DNA of 6,272 bases from Bacillota bacterium (GTDB lineage Bacteria; Bacillota; Clostridia; Oscillospirales; Ruminococcaceae), in the NCBI GenBank assembly GCA_023395695.1, contig JAEWYJ010000133.1:1-6272 (forward strand), read 5' to 3'. Below are positions 1-6,272 of this stretch, piece after piece. A model generated the notes under the pieces. That model had not been told where the DNA came from, made no database searches, and saw only the letters and a list, made by a program, of their open reading frames with translations. The stretch's first letter is position 1. Each line of letters begins with the position of its first letter. A program made the position numbers and the translations under genes.

Positions 1-93
1 TGGTATACCAGCCGAAAAGTGGTCATTATACAAAATATCGGTACCCTCGTCCAACGGCCGGATACCGCAAAATACGACAATGAGAAAGCGTAA
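1..93 (+). CDS. C-terminal tail of an unidentified upstream gene (partial)
   Basis: The reading frame beginning at base 1 is open for 30 codons and ends at TAA (91-93), 11 bases before uvrB. All three plus frames are open for at least 26 codons here, so the choice of frame is uncertain. Frame 1 is preferred because about 21 of its 30 codons start with a purine, the usual bias of coding frames, and because its stop touches the uvrB ribosome binding site as in tightly packed operons. The visible residues end in the polar tail [13 protein letters not shown] recognise no family in so short a piece. If the frame is right, uvrB is probably not the first gene of its operon. Confidence 0.35.
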   Translation, partial: WYTSRKVVIIQNIGTLVQRPDTAKYDNEKA

Positions 94-96
94 GGA
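92..96 (+). promoter_or_regulatory. Ribosome binding site of uvrB
   Basis: AAGGA lies 8 bases before the ATG at 105 and overlaps the TAA that closes the upstream frame. It is the only good Shine-Dalgarno match nearby and fixes the uvrB start. Confidence 0.6.
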
Positions 97-104
97 ATAG
101 AATA

Positions 105-2084
105 ATGGCAGAGCAGCGAAAATTTGAACTGGTTTCTCCCTACAAGCCTACGGGCGACCAGCCGCAGGCGATAGCGCAGCTTGTCGGCGGGCTTAATAAC
201 GGTCAGCGGGAGCAAACGCTGCTCGGCGTAACCGGCTCGGGCAAAACCTTTACCGTTGCCAACGTGATCGCGCGGGTGAATAAGCCGACGCTGATTCTGG
301 CGCACAACAAAACGCTGGCGGCACAGCTTTGCTCGGAGTTCCGCGAATTTTTCCCCAATAACGCCGTCGAGTATTTTGTCAGCTATTACGATTACTACCA
401 GCCGGAGGCATACATTGCATCCACCGACACTTATATCGAAAAGGATTCCGCCATCAACGACGAGATTGAGCGCCTGCGCCATTCGGCCACTGCTTCGTTG
501 AGCGAACGCAGCGATGTCATCATTGTGGCGTCTATTTCCTGCATCTACACGCTGGGCGATCCGATTGATTACCACAACATGGTCATCTCTTTGCGCAAGG
601 GTATGGAAAAGGACCGTGACGCGCTGCTCTCAAAGCTTGTCGAGCTGCAGTATGAGCGCAACGACATCAACTTTGTGCGTAACAAGTTCCGCGTGCGCGG
701 CGATTCGGTCGAGGTTTTTCCGTCCTACTACACCGACACCGCCGTCCGAATAGAATTTTTCGGTGATGAAATTGAACGCATCAGCGAGATTAACGTTGTA
801 ACCGGCGAGGTGAAAAATTTCGTCACCCATGTTGCGATTTATCCTGCCTCGCATTATATTGTCCCGCGCGACAAGATGCTGGTGGCGCTTGACGAGATAC
901 GGCATGAATGCGACGCGCGCATACGTTTTTTTCAGGCGAACAACAAGCTGATTGAGGCGCAGCGCATTGCGGAGCGCACCAATTACGATATTGAAATGCT
1001 GAGTGAAATCGGCTTTTGCAAGGGCATTGAAAATTACTCCCGTGTAATTGCCGGACGCGAGCCGGGCAGCAAGCCCTTTACGCTGTTTGACTATTTCCCC
1101 GAGGATTTTCTGTTTGTTGTCGACGAGTCGCATGTTACGCTGCCGCAGGCCCGCGGCATGCTGGCGGGCGACCGCGCCCGAAAAAGCAGCCTGATCGATT
1201 TTGGCTTCCGCCTGCCGTCGGCTCTGGACAATCGCCCGCTCTCGTTTGAAGAGATGTATGGGAGCATCCATCAGGTCATTTTTGTCAGCGCGACGCCCGG
1301 TGCGTTTGAGCTGCAAAAAAGCGGCGCCCCGGTCGAGCAGCTTATCCGCCCGACCGGCCTGCTGGACCCTGTGATTGATGTGCGCCCGGTTGAGGGCCAG
1401 ATTGACGATTTGCTGTCGGAAATCAACGTTCGCGCCGCCAAAAAGGAGCGCGTTCTGGTGACGACGCTCACTAAGAAAATGGCTGAGGATCTGACGACTT
1501 TCCTTGATAATGCAGGGGTTAAAATCCGCTATATGCATCACGATATCGACACAATGGAACGTATGGAGATTATCCGCGACCTGCGTGCGGGTGAGTTTGA
1601 CGTGCTCGTGGGCATCAACCTTTTGCGAGAGGGGCTCGACATTCCCGAGGTATCGCTTGTGGCGATTCTGGATGCCGATAAGGAAGGCTTTTTGCGTTCG
1701 GAAACGTCGCTGATTCAGACCATCGGCCGCGCCGCCCGAAATTCGGAGGGGCATGTTGTTATGTATGCCGATTCGGTTACGCCCTCCATGGAACGGGCCA
1801 TTACCGAGACGGTGCGTCGCCGCAAGCTTCAGGAGCAGTACAATACCGACCACAACATTACGCCGACGACCATTAAAAAGGATATTCGGGACATTCTTGA
1901 AATCTCCAGCCGCGAGACAGTGGAAGGGGAAACCAAGCCCAGAAAGCGCATGTCTGAAAAAGACCGGCAGGCGCTGATTATTCGTCTGAGTAACGAAATG
2001 AAAAATGCCGCAAAGCTGCTTGAGTTTGAGCATGCGGCTTATCTGCGCGATAAGATCAAGCAGCTGAAAGAGGGTAAAGCATAA
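105..2084 (+). CDS. uvrB: UvrABC system protein B (excinuclease ABC subunit B)
   Basis: Cytosolic damage-verifying helicase-like ATPase of nucleotide excision repair. UvrA loads it at lesions, it inserts its beta-hairpin between the strands, and it then recruits UvrC for incision. The protein is 659 aa, the normal length for the family, and looks intact. Visible in order: the N-terminal GDQPQAI motif (residues 17-23); Walker A GVTGSGKT (41-48); the beta-hairpin with [10 protein letters not shown] (94-103); the UvrA-interacting domain (about 155-250); Walker B DESH (340-343); VSATPG (394-399); motif [13 protein letters not shown] (505-516); motif [11 protein letters not shown] (538-546); and a C-terminal UVR domain (about 620-655) of the kind that contacts UvrC. 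The ATG at 105 has an AAGGA site 8 bases upstream and gives the usual family N-terminus. The stop overlaps the start of lipoprotein gene A. No residue of the listed motifs is lost. Confidence 0.98.
   Translation: MAEQRKFELVSPYKPTGDQPQAIAQLVGGLNNGQREQTLLGVTGSGKTFTVANVIARVNKPTLILAHNKTLAAQLCSEFREFFPNNAVEYFVSYYDYYQPEAYIASTDTYIEKDSAINDEIERLRHSATASLSERSDVIIVASISCIYTLGDPIDYHNMVISLRKGMEKDRDALLSKLVELQYERNDINFVRNKFRVRGDSVEVFPSYYTDTAVRIEFFGDEIERISEINVVTGEVKNFVTHVAIYPASHYIVPRDKMLVALDEIRHECDARIRFFQANNKLIEAQRIAERTNYDIEMLSEIGFCKGIENYSRVIAGREPGSKPFTLFDYFPEDFLFVVDESHVTLPQARGMLAGDRARKSSLIDFGFRLPSALDNRPLSFEEMYGSIHQVIFVSATPGAFELQKSGAPVEQLIRPTGLLDPVIDVRPVEGQIDDLLSEINVRAAKKERVLVTTLTKKMAEDLTTFLDNAGVKIRYMHHDIDTMERMEIIRDLRAGEFDVLVGINLLREGLDIPEVSLVAILDADKEGFLRSETSLIQTIGRAARNSEGHVVMYADSVTPSMERAITETVRRRKLQEQYNTDHNITPTTIKKDIRDILEISSRETVEGETKPRKRMSEKDRQALIIRLSNEMKNAAKLLEFEHAAYLRDKIKQLKEGKA
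2067..2074 (+). promoter_or_regulatory. Ribosome binding site of lipoprotein gene A, inside the end of uvrB
   Basis: AAAGAGGG lies within the last uvrB codons, about 9 bases before the ATG at 2084. The uvrB stop TAA (2082-2084) and this ATG (2084-2086) share one A in a TAATG overlap. This supports translational coupling, with ribosomes ending uvrB able to restart on gene A. Confidence 0.65.
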
Positions 2085-3313
2085 TGGCTTTACGGCAAAT
2101 AACAACTTTGTTGCTGACGGCAGCCCTGTTATTGGGCTGTGCGCAGAGGCCTGCGGAACATATGCCGTCGTCGATATCTTCGTCTGCGGCAGTTTTGCCG
2201 GAATCTTCCGGGCAGCAAAGCGATTCTGAGCCGATTATACTCAGAACACCGCAGACGGTATATATCTACCGGTACTTTTTTGACGCAAGAAATTACGAGA
2301 AAAAGGAAACTACTTATACGGGAGCACTCGTGCTGCTGCCGCTTATTAATCATATTGCTGAGGCTGCCGGTTTTGATGTGCCGTTACCTATCCTGAGCAC
2401 GGAGCCGGACGGCAAAGGCGGCATTATCATAGACTTTGAAAAAACGCTGCTCAGCTGGCCGGAGCAACGCGATATCTACGCGCTTTTGCACACGCTGACA
2501 ATGACGCTGAATCATAATCTGTCGGTTGGGGCGGTGCAGTTTCAGGTAGAGGGTGATATGACAACGTTCGGGGAGCGGTTTAACCCTGCGCCGCTCGTGC
2601 TGGCACCGGGGGAGCCTGTCGACTTTACCGCTATTTTGGCCGGCATTCCCTACGAGGGTCGGAAAACGCTCAGCAGGGTGGAACTGCCGATTGCGCCGCC
2701 CGATGATACCGCGGCGGAATTTGCCTCGTTTTTGTGTTTTTTGGGCCCGATTGAAACCAACGCTGTTTCGCCTGCCGATCTGGAGCCGTGGCAGTTGGCC
2801 AACAGCTGTATTCTGGCCACGAAGTACTATTTGAGCGTTCCGCTTGAAGGGTATCCGTCGGGCAGCTACCGCAAGGAGCTGACACCCGTCTCCGACGCGC
2901 TGCTGGCAAAGGGCATTTATGAAGATATGTTCTGGATTGCCGACCATGTCAGGCAAACGGCAAGGGCGCTTTACGGCAATGATTTTATATTGCAGCTTTC
3001 GAAAGAAAATTGCAGACCCTATTCTTATTTTGAGTCGGAGGGCGTTATCACCCCGTCACACCGGGACGGCAGCTACGGCTTGACGCCTATTATTCTCGGT
3101 TATGAGGCGCTTGAACACAGCTACCGCATTGAAGCGGTGTATGCATATGCACACGAGGATCAAGACCGGGTGTCGTATTCGGTTGGCACGATATCCGATA
3201 TTCCCAAGGAGCAGCTGAGGGATATTGTTTTTAACGAGGGGCCGCGTCGCGAAATCATCCTGAAGCGCGCGTCCGACGGCGGGCTGCAGTTTGTCAGCCA
3301 TCGGTTTTTATAG
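2084..3313 (+). CDS. Putative GerMN-like lipoprotein A, function unknown
   Basis: A 409-aa predicted lipoprotein. Residues 1-19 are a type II signal peptide: a short basic start, a Leu-rich core and lipobox LLGC with Cys19 as the lipidated residue. The mature protein should be anchored outside the cytoplasmic membrane. A Ser/Pro/Glu-rich linker covers about 20-50. Residues about 57-165 resemble a GerMN domain, the module of sporulation and germination protein GerM and of envelope lipoproteins: an IYRYFFD strand, IIIDFE (114-119), then LLHTLTMTLNHN and VQFQVEG (151-157). This assignment is by eye and tentative. The C-terminal part (about 277-409) is not a family I recognise. It holds MFWIADHVRQTAR (282-294), KENC (307-310), EGVITP (319-324) and PRREI (387-391), and ends in FVSHRFL. 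Gene B is a paralogue sharing all of these blocks. Start choice is supported by the ribosome binding site at 2067-2074. Overlap with uvrB suggests co-expression with repair genes, but no repair motif is present. Confidence 0.85.
   Translation: MALRQITTLLLTAALLLGCAQRPAEHMPSSISSSAAVLPESSGQQSDSEPIILRTPQTVYIYRYFFDARNYEKKETTYTGALVLLPLINHIAEAAGFDVPLPILSTEPDGKGGIIIDFEKTLLSWPEQRDIYALLHTLTMTLNHNLSVGAVQFQVEGDMTTFGERFNPAPLVLAPGEPVDFTAILAGIPYEGRKTLSRVELPIAPPDDTAAEFASFLCFLGPIETNAVSPADLEPWQLANSCILATKYYLSVPLEGYPSGSYRKELTPVSDALLAKGIYEDMFWIADHVRQTARALYGNDFILQLSKENCRPYSYFESEGVITPSHRDGSYGLTPIILGYEALEHSYRIEAVYAYAHEDQDRVSYSVGTISDIPKEQLRDIVFNEGPRREIILKRASDGGLQFVSHRFL
3289..3312 (+). repeat. 24-base identical 3' end, copy 1 (gene A)
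   Basis: The last 24 bases up to the second base of the gene A stop are identical to 4688-4711 at the end of gene B. They encode FVSHRFL, the shared C-terminus. Elsewhere the two genes differ at many synonymous sites, for example in the conserved MFWIADHVRQTAR block, so base identity here is higher than expected from the protein alone. Confidence 0.8.
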
Positions 3314-3408
3314 CCGGTCAAAAGCGCTCCTGCACCTGTGTTTTTGTCTTGCGTTGGACTTCGTGAGCGAATTCCTCGTCTTTTCACCTTTAAGAAATGC
3401 CCTGACGA

Positions 3409-3418
3409 TATAGCTATA
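3409..3418. promoter_or_regulatory. Perfect 10-bp palindrome TATAGCTATA with a -10-like hexamer
   Basis: TATAGCTATA is self-complementary. The overlapping TATAAC (3415-3420) matches the sigma-A -10 consensus TATAAT at five of six bases, but no good -35 hexamer is found 16-18 bases upstream. It might be an operator-like site or part of a weak promoter for gene B. The evidence is only the symmetry and the position. Confidence 0.25.
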
Positions 3419-3419
3419 A

Positions 3420-3440
3420 CCATGCAGCCGGGCTGCGTGG
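3420..3440 (+). promoter_or_regulatory. Strong RNA hairpin upstream of lipoprotein gene B
   Basis: CCATGCAGC (3420-3428) pairs with GCTGCGTGG (3432-3440) across a 3-base CGG loop. This gives nine consecutive pairs, one of them a G-U wobble. On neither strand is it followed by a T-run, so it is not a standard intrinsic terminator. It starts two bases after the palindrome and ends 36 bases before the gene B start. It could stabilise a processed transcript end or modulate expression of gene B and uvrA. Confidence 0.5.
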
Positions 3441-3460
3441 ACAACAATAAGACTAATTGA

Positions 3461-3468
3461 GAAGAGGG
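3461..3468 (+). promoter_or_regulatory. Ribosome binding site of lipoprotein gene B
   Basis: GAAGAGGG sits 8 bases before the ATG at 3477. It closely resembles the AAAGAGGG of gene A, suggesting that the duplicated genes kept their translation signal. Confidence 0.65.
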
Positions 3469-3476
3469 ACCGTTAG

Positions 3477-4712
3477 ATGCACAAAAGCGCTTTATTGTGT
3501 ATGTTGCTTGTTGCTTTATTGCTTTGTGGTTGTGATAAACGACCGACAGGCAACACCTCAGCAGCTGAGCCGTCGATTTCGTCAGAGGCTGAAAGCCGGG
3601 CATCGGCTATCGTTTCGCCCCCCGCCGAACTAAAGGTAGCGGACACCCTGAACATTTATCGCTTTTTTGGCGATGGTCAGATCTACGAAAGTCAAGAGAT
3701 CGCCTATACGGGGGAGGGCAATCTGCTGGCGGTTATCAACCATGTTACCGAGTCACTTGACGTCGCAAAGCCGTTGCCCATTCTAAGCATCACACAGCAA
3801 AAAGGCTTTGTTATCATTAATTTTGACGAAGTCTTGCTTGATCGGTTCGATAAGGGTGCGCTCTACGAGCTGCTGACGACACTGGTGATGACACTGCGGC
3901 AAAATATTATATCGGTTGAGACGGTACAGTTTCAGCTAAACGGCGAGGTCGGCGTATTCGGAGAAATCTACGAGCCTGCGCCGCTGGCCTTTGCACCGGG
4001 TGACCCGGCCGAGTTTGCCGCCATCTGCGCAAGCCTTCCTTACGAGGGATTGCAGGCTGAGCTGCCCTATATTCCGGACGCATTGTTAGAGCTTTGCAAC
4101 ACAACGGACGCAGAAACACAGAAAATAATGTTGTTTTTATATGCACTTGGACAAATTGAGCAGGATGCTGCCTCACCTGCACAGCTTGATCAGGCGCGTC
4201 TGACTATGAGCTGCATCTGGGCCACGGGCCGCTATTATAGCGCCCCCGTCAATTATTACGATGGGCAGGAGCGCTACCGCCCTGCGCTAGGGCCTATTGC
4301 CGATTCGGTATCGGCCAAGCTGGGCATGACTGAGGAGATGTTCTGGATTGCAGACCACGTCAGACAGACGGCCCGGCAGCTTTGCGGCGACGACTTTGTA
4401 CTAAAGCTTACCAAGGAAAATTGCGCCCCTTGGGAATATTTTGAGCAGGAAGGCGTTATTACGCCTCCGCATATGGGCGGCGGTTACAGTGTGCTGCCCG
4501 TCGTGCTGGACTATCAGCCCGTCGAGGGCGGCTACCGTGTTGAGGCTGTCTATATTTACAATGGCATGAGCGGGTATTCTCTGTGGGGCGGCGAAGATAT
4601 TCCCGAAGCCGAGTTGGCTGATTTTATTCGCAACAAAGCGCCCCGACGTGAAATTATGCTTAAACATGCCAACGACGGCAGCCTGCGGTTTGTCAGCCAT
4701 CGGTTTTTATAA
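3477..4712 (+). CDS. Putative GerMN-like lipoprotein B, paralogue of A, function unknown
   Basis: A 411-aa predicted lipoprotein, paralogous to the preceding gene. The signal peptide is MHKSALLCMLLVALLLCGC, with lipobox LCGC and Cys19 as the acylated residue. An Ala/Ser/Glu-rich linker follows to about residue 50. Residues about 58-165 form the same GerMN-like segment: NIYRFFGD, VIINFDE (112-118), LLTTLVMTLRQN and VQFQLNG (150-156). The C-terminal module (about 283-411) keeps MFWIADHVRQTAR (288-300), KENC (313-316), EGVITP (325-330), PRREI (389-393) and terminal FVSHRFL. A hand alignment of the C-terminal modules of A and B gives about 73 identities in about 129 positions; the region at about 190-240 is much less alike. 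It has more cysteines than A, including Cys184, Cys207 and Cys303. The ATG has GAAGAGGG 8 bases upstream. Only 49 bp separate it from uvrA. It probably sits outside the cytoplasmic membrane; its ligand or partner is unknown. Confidence 0.85.
   Translation: MHKSALLCMLLVALLLCGCDKRPTGNTSAAEPSISSEAESRASAIVSPPAELKVADTLNIYRFFGDGQIYESQEIAYTGEGNLLAVINHVTESLDVAKPLPILSITQQKGFVIINFDEVLLDRFDKGALYELLTTLVMTLRQNIISVETVQFQLNGEVGVFGEIYEPAPLAFAPGDPAEFAAICASLPYEGLQAELPYIPDALLELCNTTDAETQKIMLFLYALGQIEQDAASPAQLDQARLTMSCIWATGRYYSAPVNYYDGQERYRPALGPIADSVSAKLGMTEEMFWIADHVRQTARQLCGDDFVLKLTKENCAPWEYFEQEGVITPPHMGGGYSVLPVVLDYQPVEGGYRVEAVYIYNGMSGYSLWGGEDIPEAELADFIRNKAPRREIMLKHANDGSLRFVSHRFL
4688..4711 (+). repeat. 24-base identical 3' end, copy 2 (gene B)
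   Basis: Identical to 3289-3312 at the end of gene A. The two copies are 1399 bases apart in direct orientation and mark the tandem duplication of the lipoprotein gene. Confidence 0.8.
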
Positions 4713-4747
4713 TCAAGCCATATTATCGAATCATATTTTAAGTCCAC

Positions 4748-4752
4748 GGAGG
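4748..4752 (+). promoter_or_regulatory. Ribosome binding site that fixes the TTG start of uvrA
   Basis: GGAGG lies 9 bases before the TTG at 4762, an ideal distance. A nearer TTG (4755-4757) is out of frame, and no in-frame ATG precedes the conserved N-terminus. This site therefore decides the non-ATG start. Confidence 0.8.
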
Positions 4753-4761
4753 AATTGTCAC

Positions 4762-6272
4762 TTGTCAAAGGATCAAATTATCATTAAGGGTGCGCGGGAA
4801 CATAATCTGAAAAATATCGATCTGACCATCCCGCGCGATAAGCTTGTGGTGTTTACCGGTCTTTCCGGCTCAGGAAAGAGCTCTCTGGCGTTCGACACGC
4901 TTTACGCCGACGGCCAGCGCCGTTATGTTGAAAGCTTAAGCTCCTACGCGAGGCAGTTTTTGGGCCAGATGGAAAAGCCCAACGTCGACAGCATCGAAGG
5001 GCTGTCGCCCGCAATCTCTATCGACCAGAAATCCACCTCGAACAATCCGCGCTCCACGGTAGGCACCGTCACCGAAATTTACGATTATCTGCGCCTGCTC
5101 TATGCCAGAATCGGCATTCCGCACTGCCCGATCTGTGGGCGGGAAATTTCTCAGCAAACGGTGGATCAAATGGTTGACCGTGTGCTTGCGCTGCCTGAGA
5201 AAACCAAAATTCAGATTATGGCACCGGTCATTCGGGGGCGCAAGGGTACCCATCAGCAGGAGCTTGACGCCGCACGCCGCTCCGGCTATGTTCGTGTCAG
5301 AGCGGACGGGCATATGTATGACCTGTCTGAGAATATTGCGCTGGAAAAGAACAAGAAGCACACGCTGGAGGTGGTCATTGACCGGCTCGTTGTGTCACCG
5401 TCCATCCGTTCCCGTCTGGCGGGGTCTATTGAGACGGCGCTTTCGCTCACCGGCAGCTTGGTTCTCATCGATGTGGTCGACGGGGAAGAGCTGCTGTTTT
5501 CACAGAGCTATTCCTGCCCGGAGCACGACATTGCCATTGAAGATCTCGCACCGCGCATGTTTTCGTTTAACTCACCCTTCGGCGCCTGCGAAAAGTGTAC
5601 CGGCCTTGGTACCTTTATGAAGGTCGACCCGGATCTTGTGGTGCCCAATAAAAATCTGTCAATCCGCGAAGGCGCAATTAAGGCCAGCGGCTGGTATTAC
5701 GCCGAGGGCGGCATTGCACAAATGTATTACGAGGGCTTAGCGGAGCATTATGGCTTCTCACTCGACGCCCCGTTTAAAAAACTGCCAAAATCGGCACAGG
5801 ATATTATTTTGTTCGGAAACAATGGCGAAAAAATTACAGTCCGGCGCGAAACAGGCAGTATGCGCGGGGCCTACCACACTGATTTTGAAGGGGTTGTCAA
5901 TAACCTTGAGCGTCGCTTTCGAGAGACCTCCAGCCAATGGATGAAGGAGGAGATTGCAAGCTGGATGAGCTCGGTGCTCTGCCCCGACTGCCACGGAGAA
6001 CGCTTAAAGCCGGTGTCGCTGGCTGTAACGGTGGGCAGCGTCAATATCAGCCGGTTTTCATCCATGTCGGTAGCCAAGGCGCTGGCGTTTTTGGACGAGC
6101 TGGTGCTGACCGAGCGCGAACAGATGATCGCTACACAAATCCTAAAGGAAATCCGCGAGCGTCTGGGCTTTTTAAAGAGTGTGGGGCTGGAATATCTGAC
6201 GCTTTCGCGCGCAGCCGGAACGCTTTCAGGCGGTGAGAGCCAGCGCATTCGTCTGGCTACCCAGATTGGCTC
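4762..6272 (+). CDS. uvrA: UvrABC system protein A, N-terminal half (cut by the window edge)
   Basis: DNA-damage sensor ATPase of nucleotide excision repair. Dimeric UvrA, a tandem-ABC protein, finds lesions and hands the DNA to UvrB. The first 503 residues of roughly 940 are present and the frame is open at the right edge. The protein starts at TTG, decided by GGAGG 9 bases upstream and by the family-like N-terminus [16 protein letters not shown]. Visible in order: Walker A GLSGSGKS (33-40); the CPIC pair (Cys122, Cys125); the UvrB-binding region (about 130-240); a zinc module (252-279); [13 protein letters not shown] (264-276); the CPDCHGERL block (407-415); and the ABC signature LSGGESQR (488-495) followed by IRLATQIG. 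The second ABC half lies beyond the window. In the zinc module the usual CPxC is CPEH, so the ligand set would be Cys252, His255, Cys276 and Cys279. It follows gene B by 49 bp with no terminator. Confidence 0.97.
   Translation, partial: MSKDQIIIKGAREHNLKNIDLTIPRDKLVVFTGLSGSGKSSLAFDTLYADGQRRYVESLSSYARQFLGQMEKPNVDSIEGLSPAISIDQKSTSNNPRSTVGTVTEIYDYLRLLYARIGIPHCPICGREISQQTVDQMVDRVLALPEKTKIQIMAPVIRGRKGTHQQELDAARRSGYVRVRADGHMYDLSENIALEKNKKHTLEVVIDRLVVSPSIRSRLAGSIETALSLTGSLVLIDVVDGEELLFSQSYSCPEHDIAIEDLAPRMFSFNSPFGACEKCTGLGTFMKVDPDLVVPNKNLSIREGAIKASGWYYAEGGIAQMYYEGLAEHYGFSLDAPFKKLPKSAQDIILFGNNGEKITVRRETGSMRGAYHTDFEGVVNNLERRFRETSSQWMKEEIASWMSSVLCPDCHGERLKPVSLAVTVGSVNISRFSSMSVAKALAFLDELVLTEREQMIATQILKEIRERLGFLKSVGLEYLTLSRAAGTLSGGESQRIRLATQIG

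Larger units (their letters stand above)
3314..3476 (+). other. 163-bp spacer between the two lipoprotein genes
   Basis: No convincing gene lies here. The gap is much longer than the other junctions in the window, which are 11 bp, a 1-base overlap and 49 bp. The frame of gene A stays open for 48 codons past its TAG, ending at TGA 3458-3460. It has no good start with a ribosome binding site and is probably chance. The 3' half contains a palindrome and a strong hairpin (listed separately), and the region ends in the gene B ribosome binding site. The spacer could hold an internal promoter or leader, or be a small dispersed element; the sequence alone does not decide. Confidence 0.6.

Noticed and set aside
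39..67. Imperfect hairpin and the 10-bp palindrome TGGTATACCA (1-10) upstream of uvrB
   Set aside because: The hairpin needs a bulge and a large loop. The palindrome sits at the window edge inside a probable coding tail, so neither is better than chance.
630..2105. 491-codon open frame on the minus strand across uvrB
   Set aside because: It lies opposite a fully conserved uvrB. Such long antisense frames arise from codon bias, and its translation has no recognisable domain and no ribosome binding site.
3420..3440. Rho-independent terminator after gene A
   Set aside because: The stem is strong, but no T-run follows on either strand, and it lies over 100 bases past the gene A stop and close to the gene B start.
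3338..3460. 40-codon GTG-initiated frame in the A-B spacer
   Set aside because: No Shine-Dalgarno site precedes it, and an open run of this length is expected by chance. It is also simply in frame with the end of gene A.
2084..4712. Insertion sequence or transposon as the origin of the lipoprotein pair
   Set aside because: No transposase, terminal inverted repeats or target-site duplication is visible, and the genes fit the operon with overlapping or short junctions.
4713..4761. Promoter for uvrA in the 49-bp gap, suggested by two CATATT copies
   Set aside because: The AT-rich hexamers have no -35 partner, and the gap is short enough for simple co-transcription.
5102..5620. 172-codon plus-strand frame inside uvrA
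   Set aside because: It overlaps the conserved UvrA frame throughout. Its translation is rich in Arg, Ser and Trp and has the look of a frame-shifted shadow.

Overview
The window carries the nucleotide excision repair pair uvrB and uvrA on the plus strand, separated by two tandem paralogous lipoprotein genes of unknown function. The order is: the last codons of an unidentified gene (1-93), complete uvrB (105-2084), lipoprotein gene A (2084-3313), a 163-bp spacer, lipoprotein gene B (3477-4712), and the first 503 codons of uvrA (4762 to the right edge). All genes point the same way. No convincing Rho-independent terminator is visible at any junction, so uvrB, A, B and uvrA may be co-transcribed.

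The organism is most likely a Bacillota member, probably a Clostridia or Oscillospiraceae-like anaerobe. This is an inference. It rests on uvrB preceding uvrA in one cluster, purine-rich Shine-Dalgarno sites (AGAGGG, GGAGG), a TTG start for uvrA, single-membrane-style lipoprotein signals, and a GerMN-like module typical of spore-forming lineages. No species is claimed.

UvrB and UvrA are recognised with high confidence from their motifs. UvrA2-UvrB scans DNA for bulky lesions, UvrA loads UvrB, and UvrC (not in this window) then makes the incisions. The two lipoproteins (409 and 411 aa) have type II signal peptides, Ser/Ala/Glu-rich linkers, a segment resembling the GerMN domain and a strongly conserved C-terminal module ending in FVSHRFL. 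They should sit on the outer face of the cytoplasmic membrane, so a direct part in cytosolic DNA repair is not expected. Gene A's start codon overlaps the uvrB stop, which tightly couples an envelope protein to a repair gene.

The least explained parts are the lipoprotein pair itself and the A-B spacer, which holds a 10-bp palindrome next to a 9-bp-stem hairpin. The window shows no SOS (LexA/DinR) box; if uvrB is SOS-regulated, the operator lies upstream of base 1.
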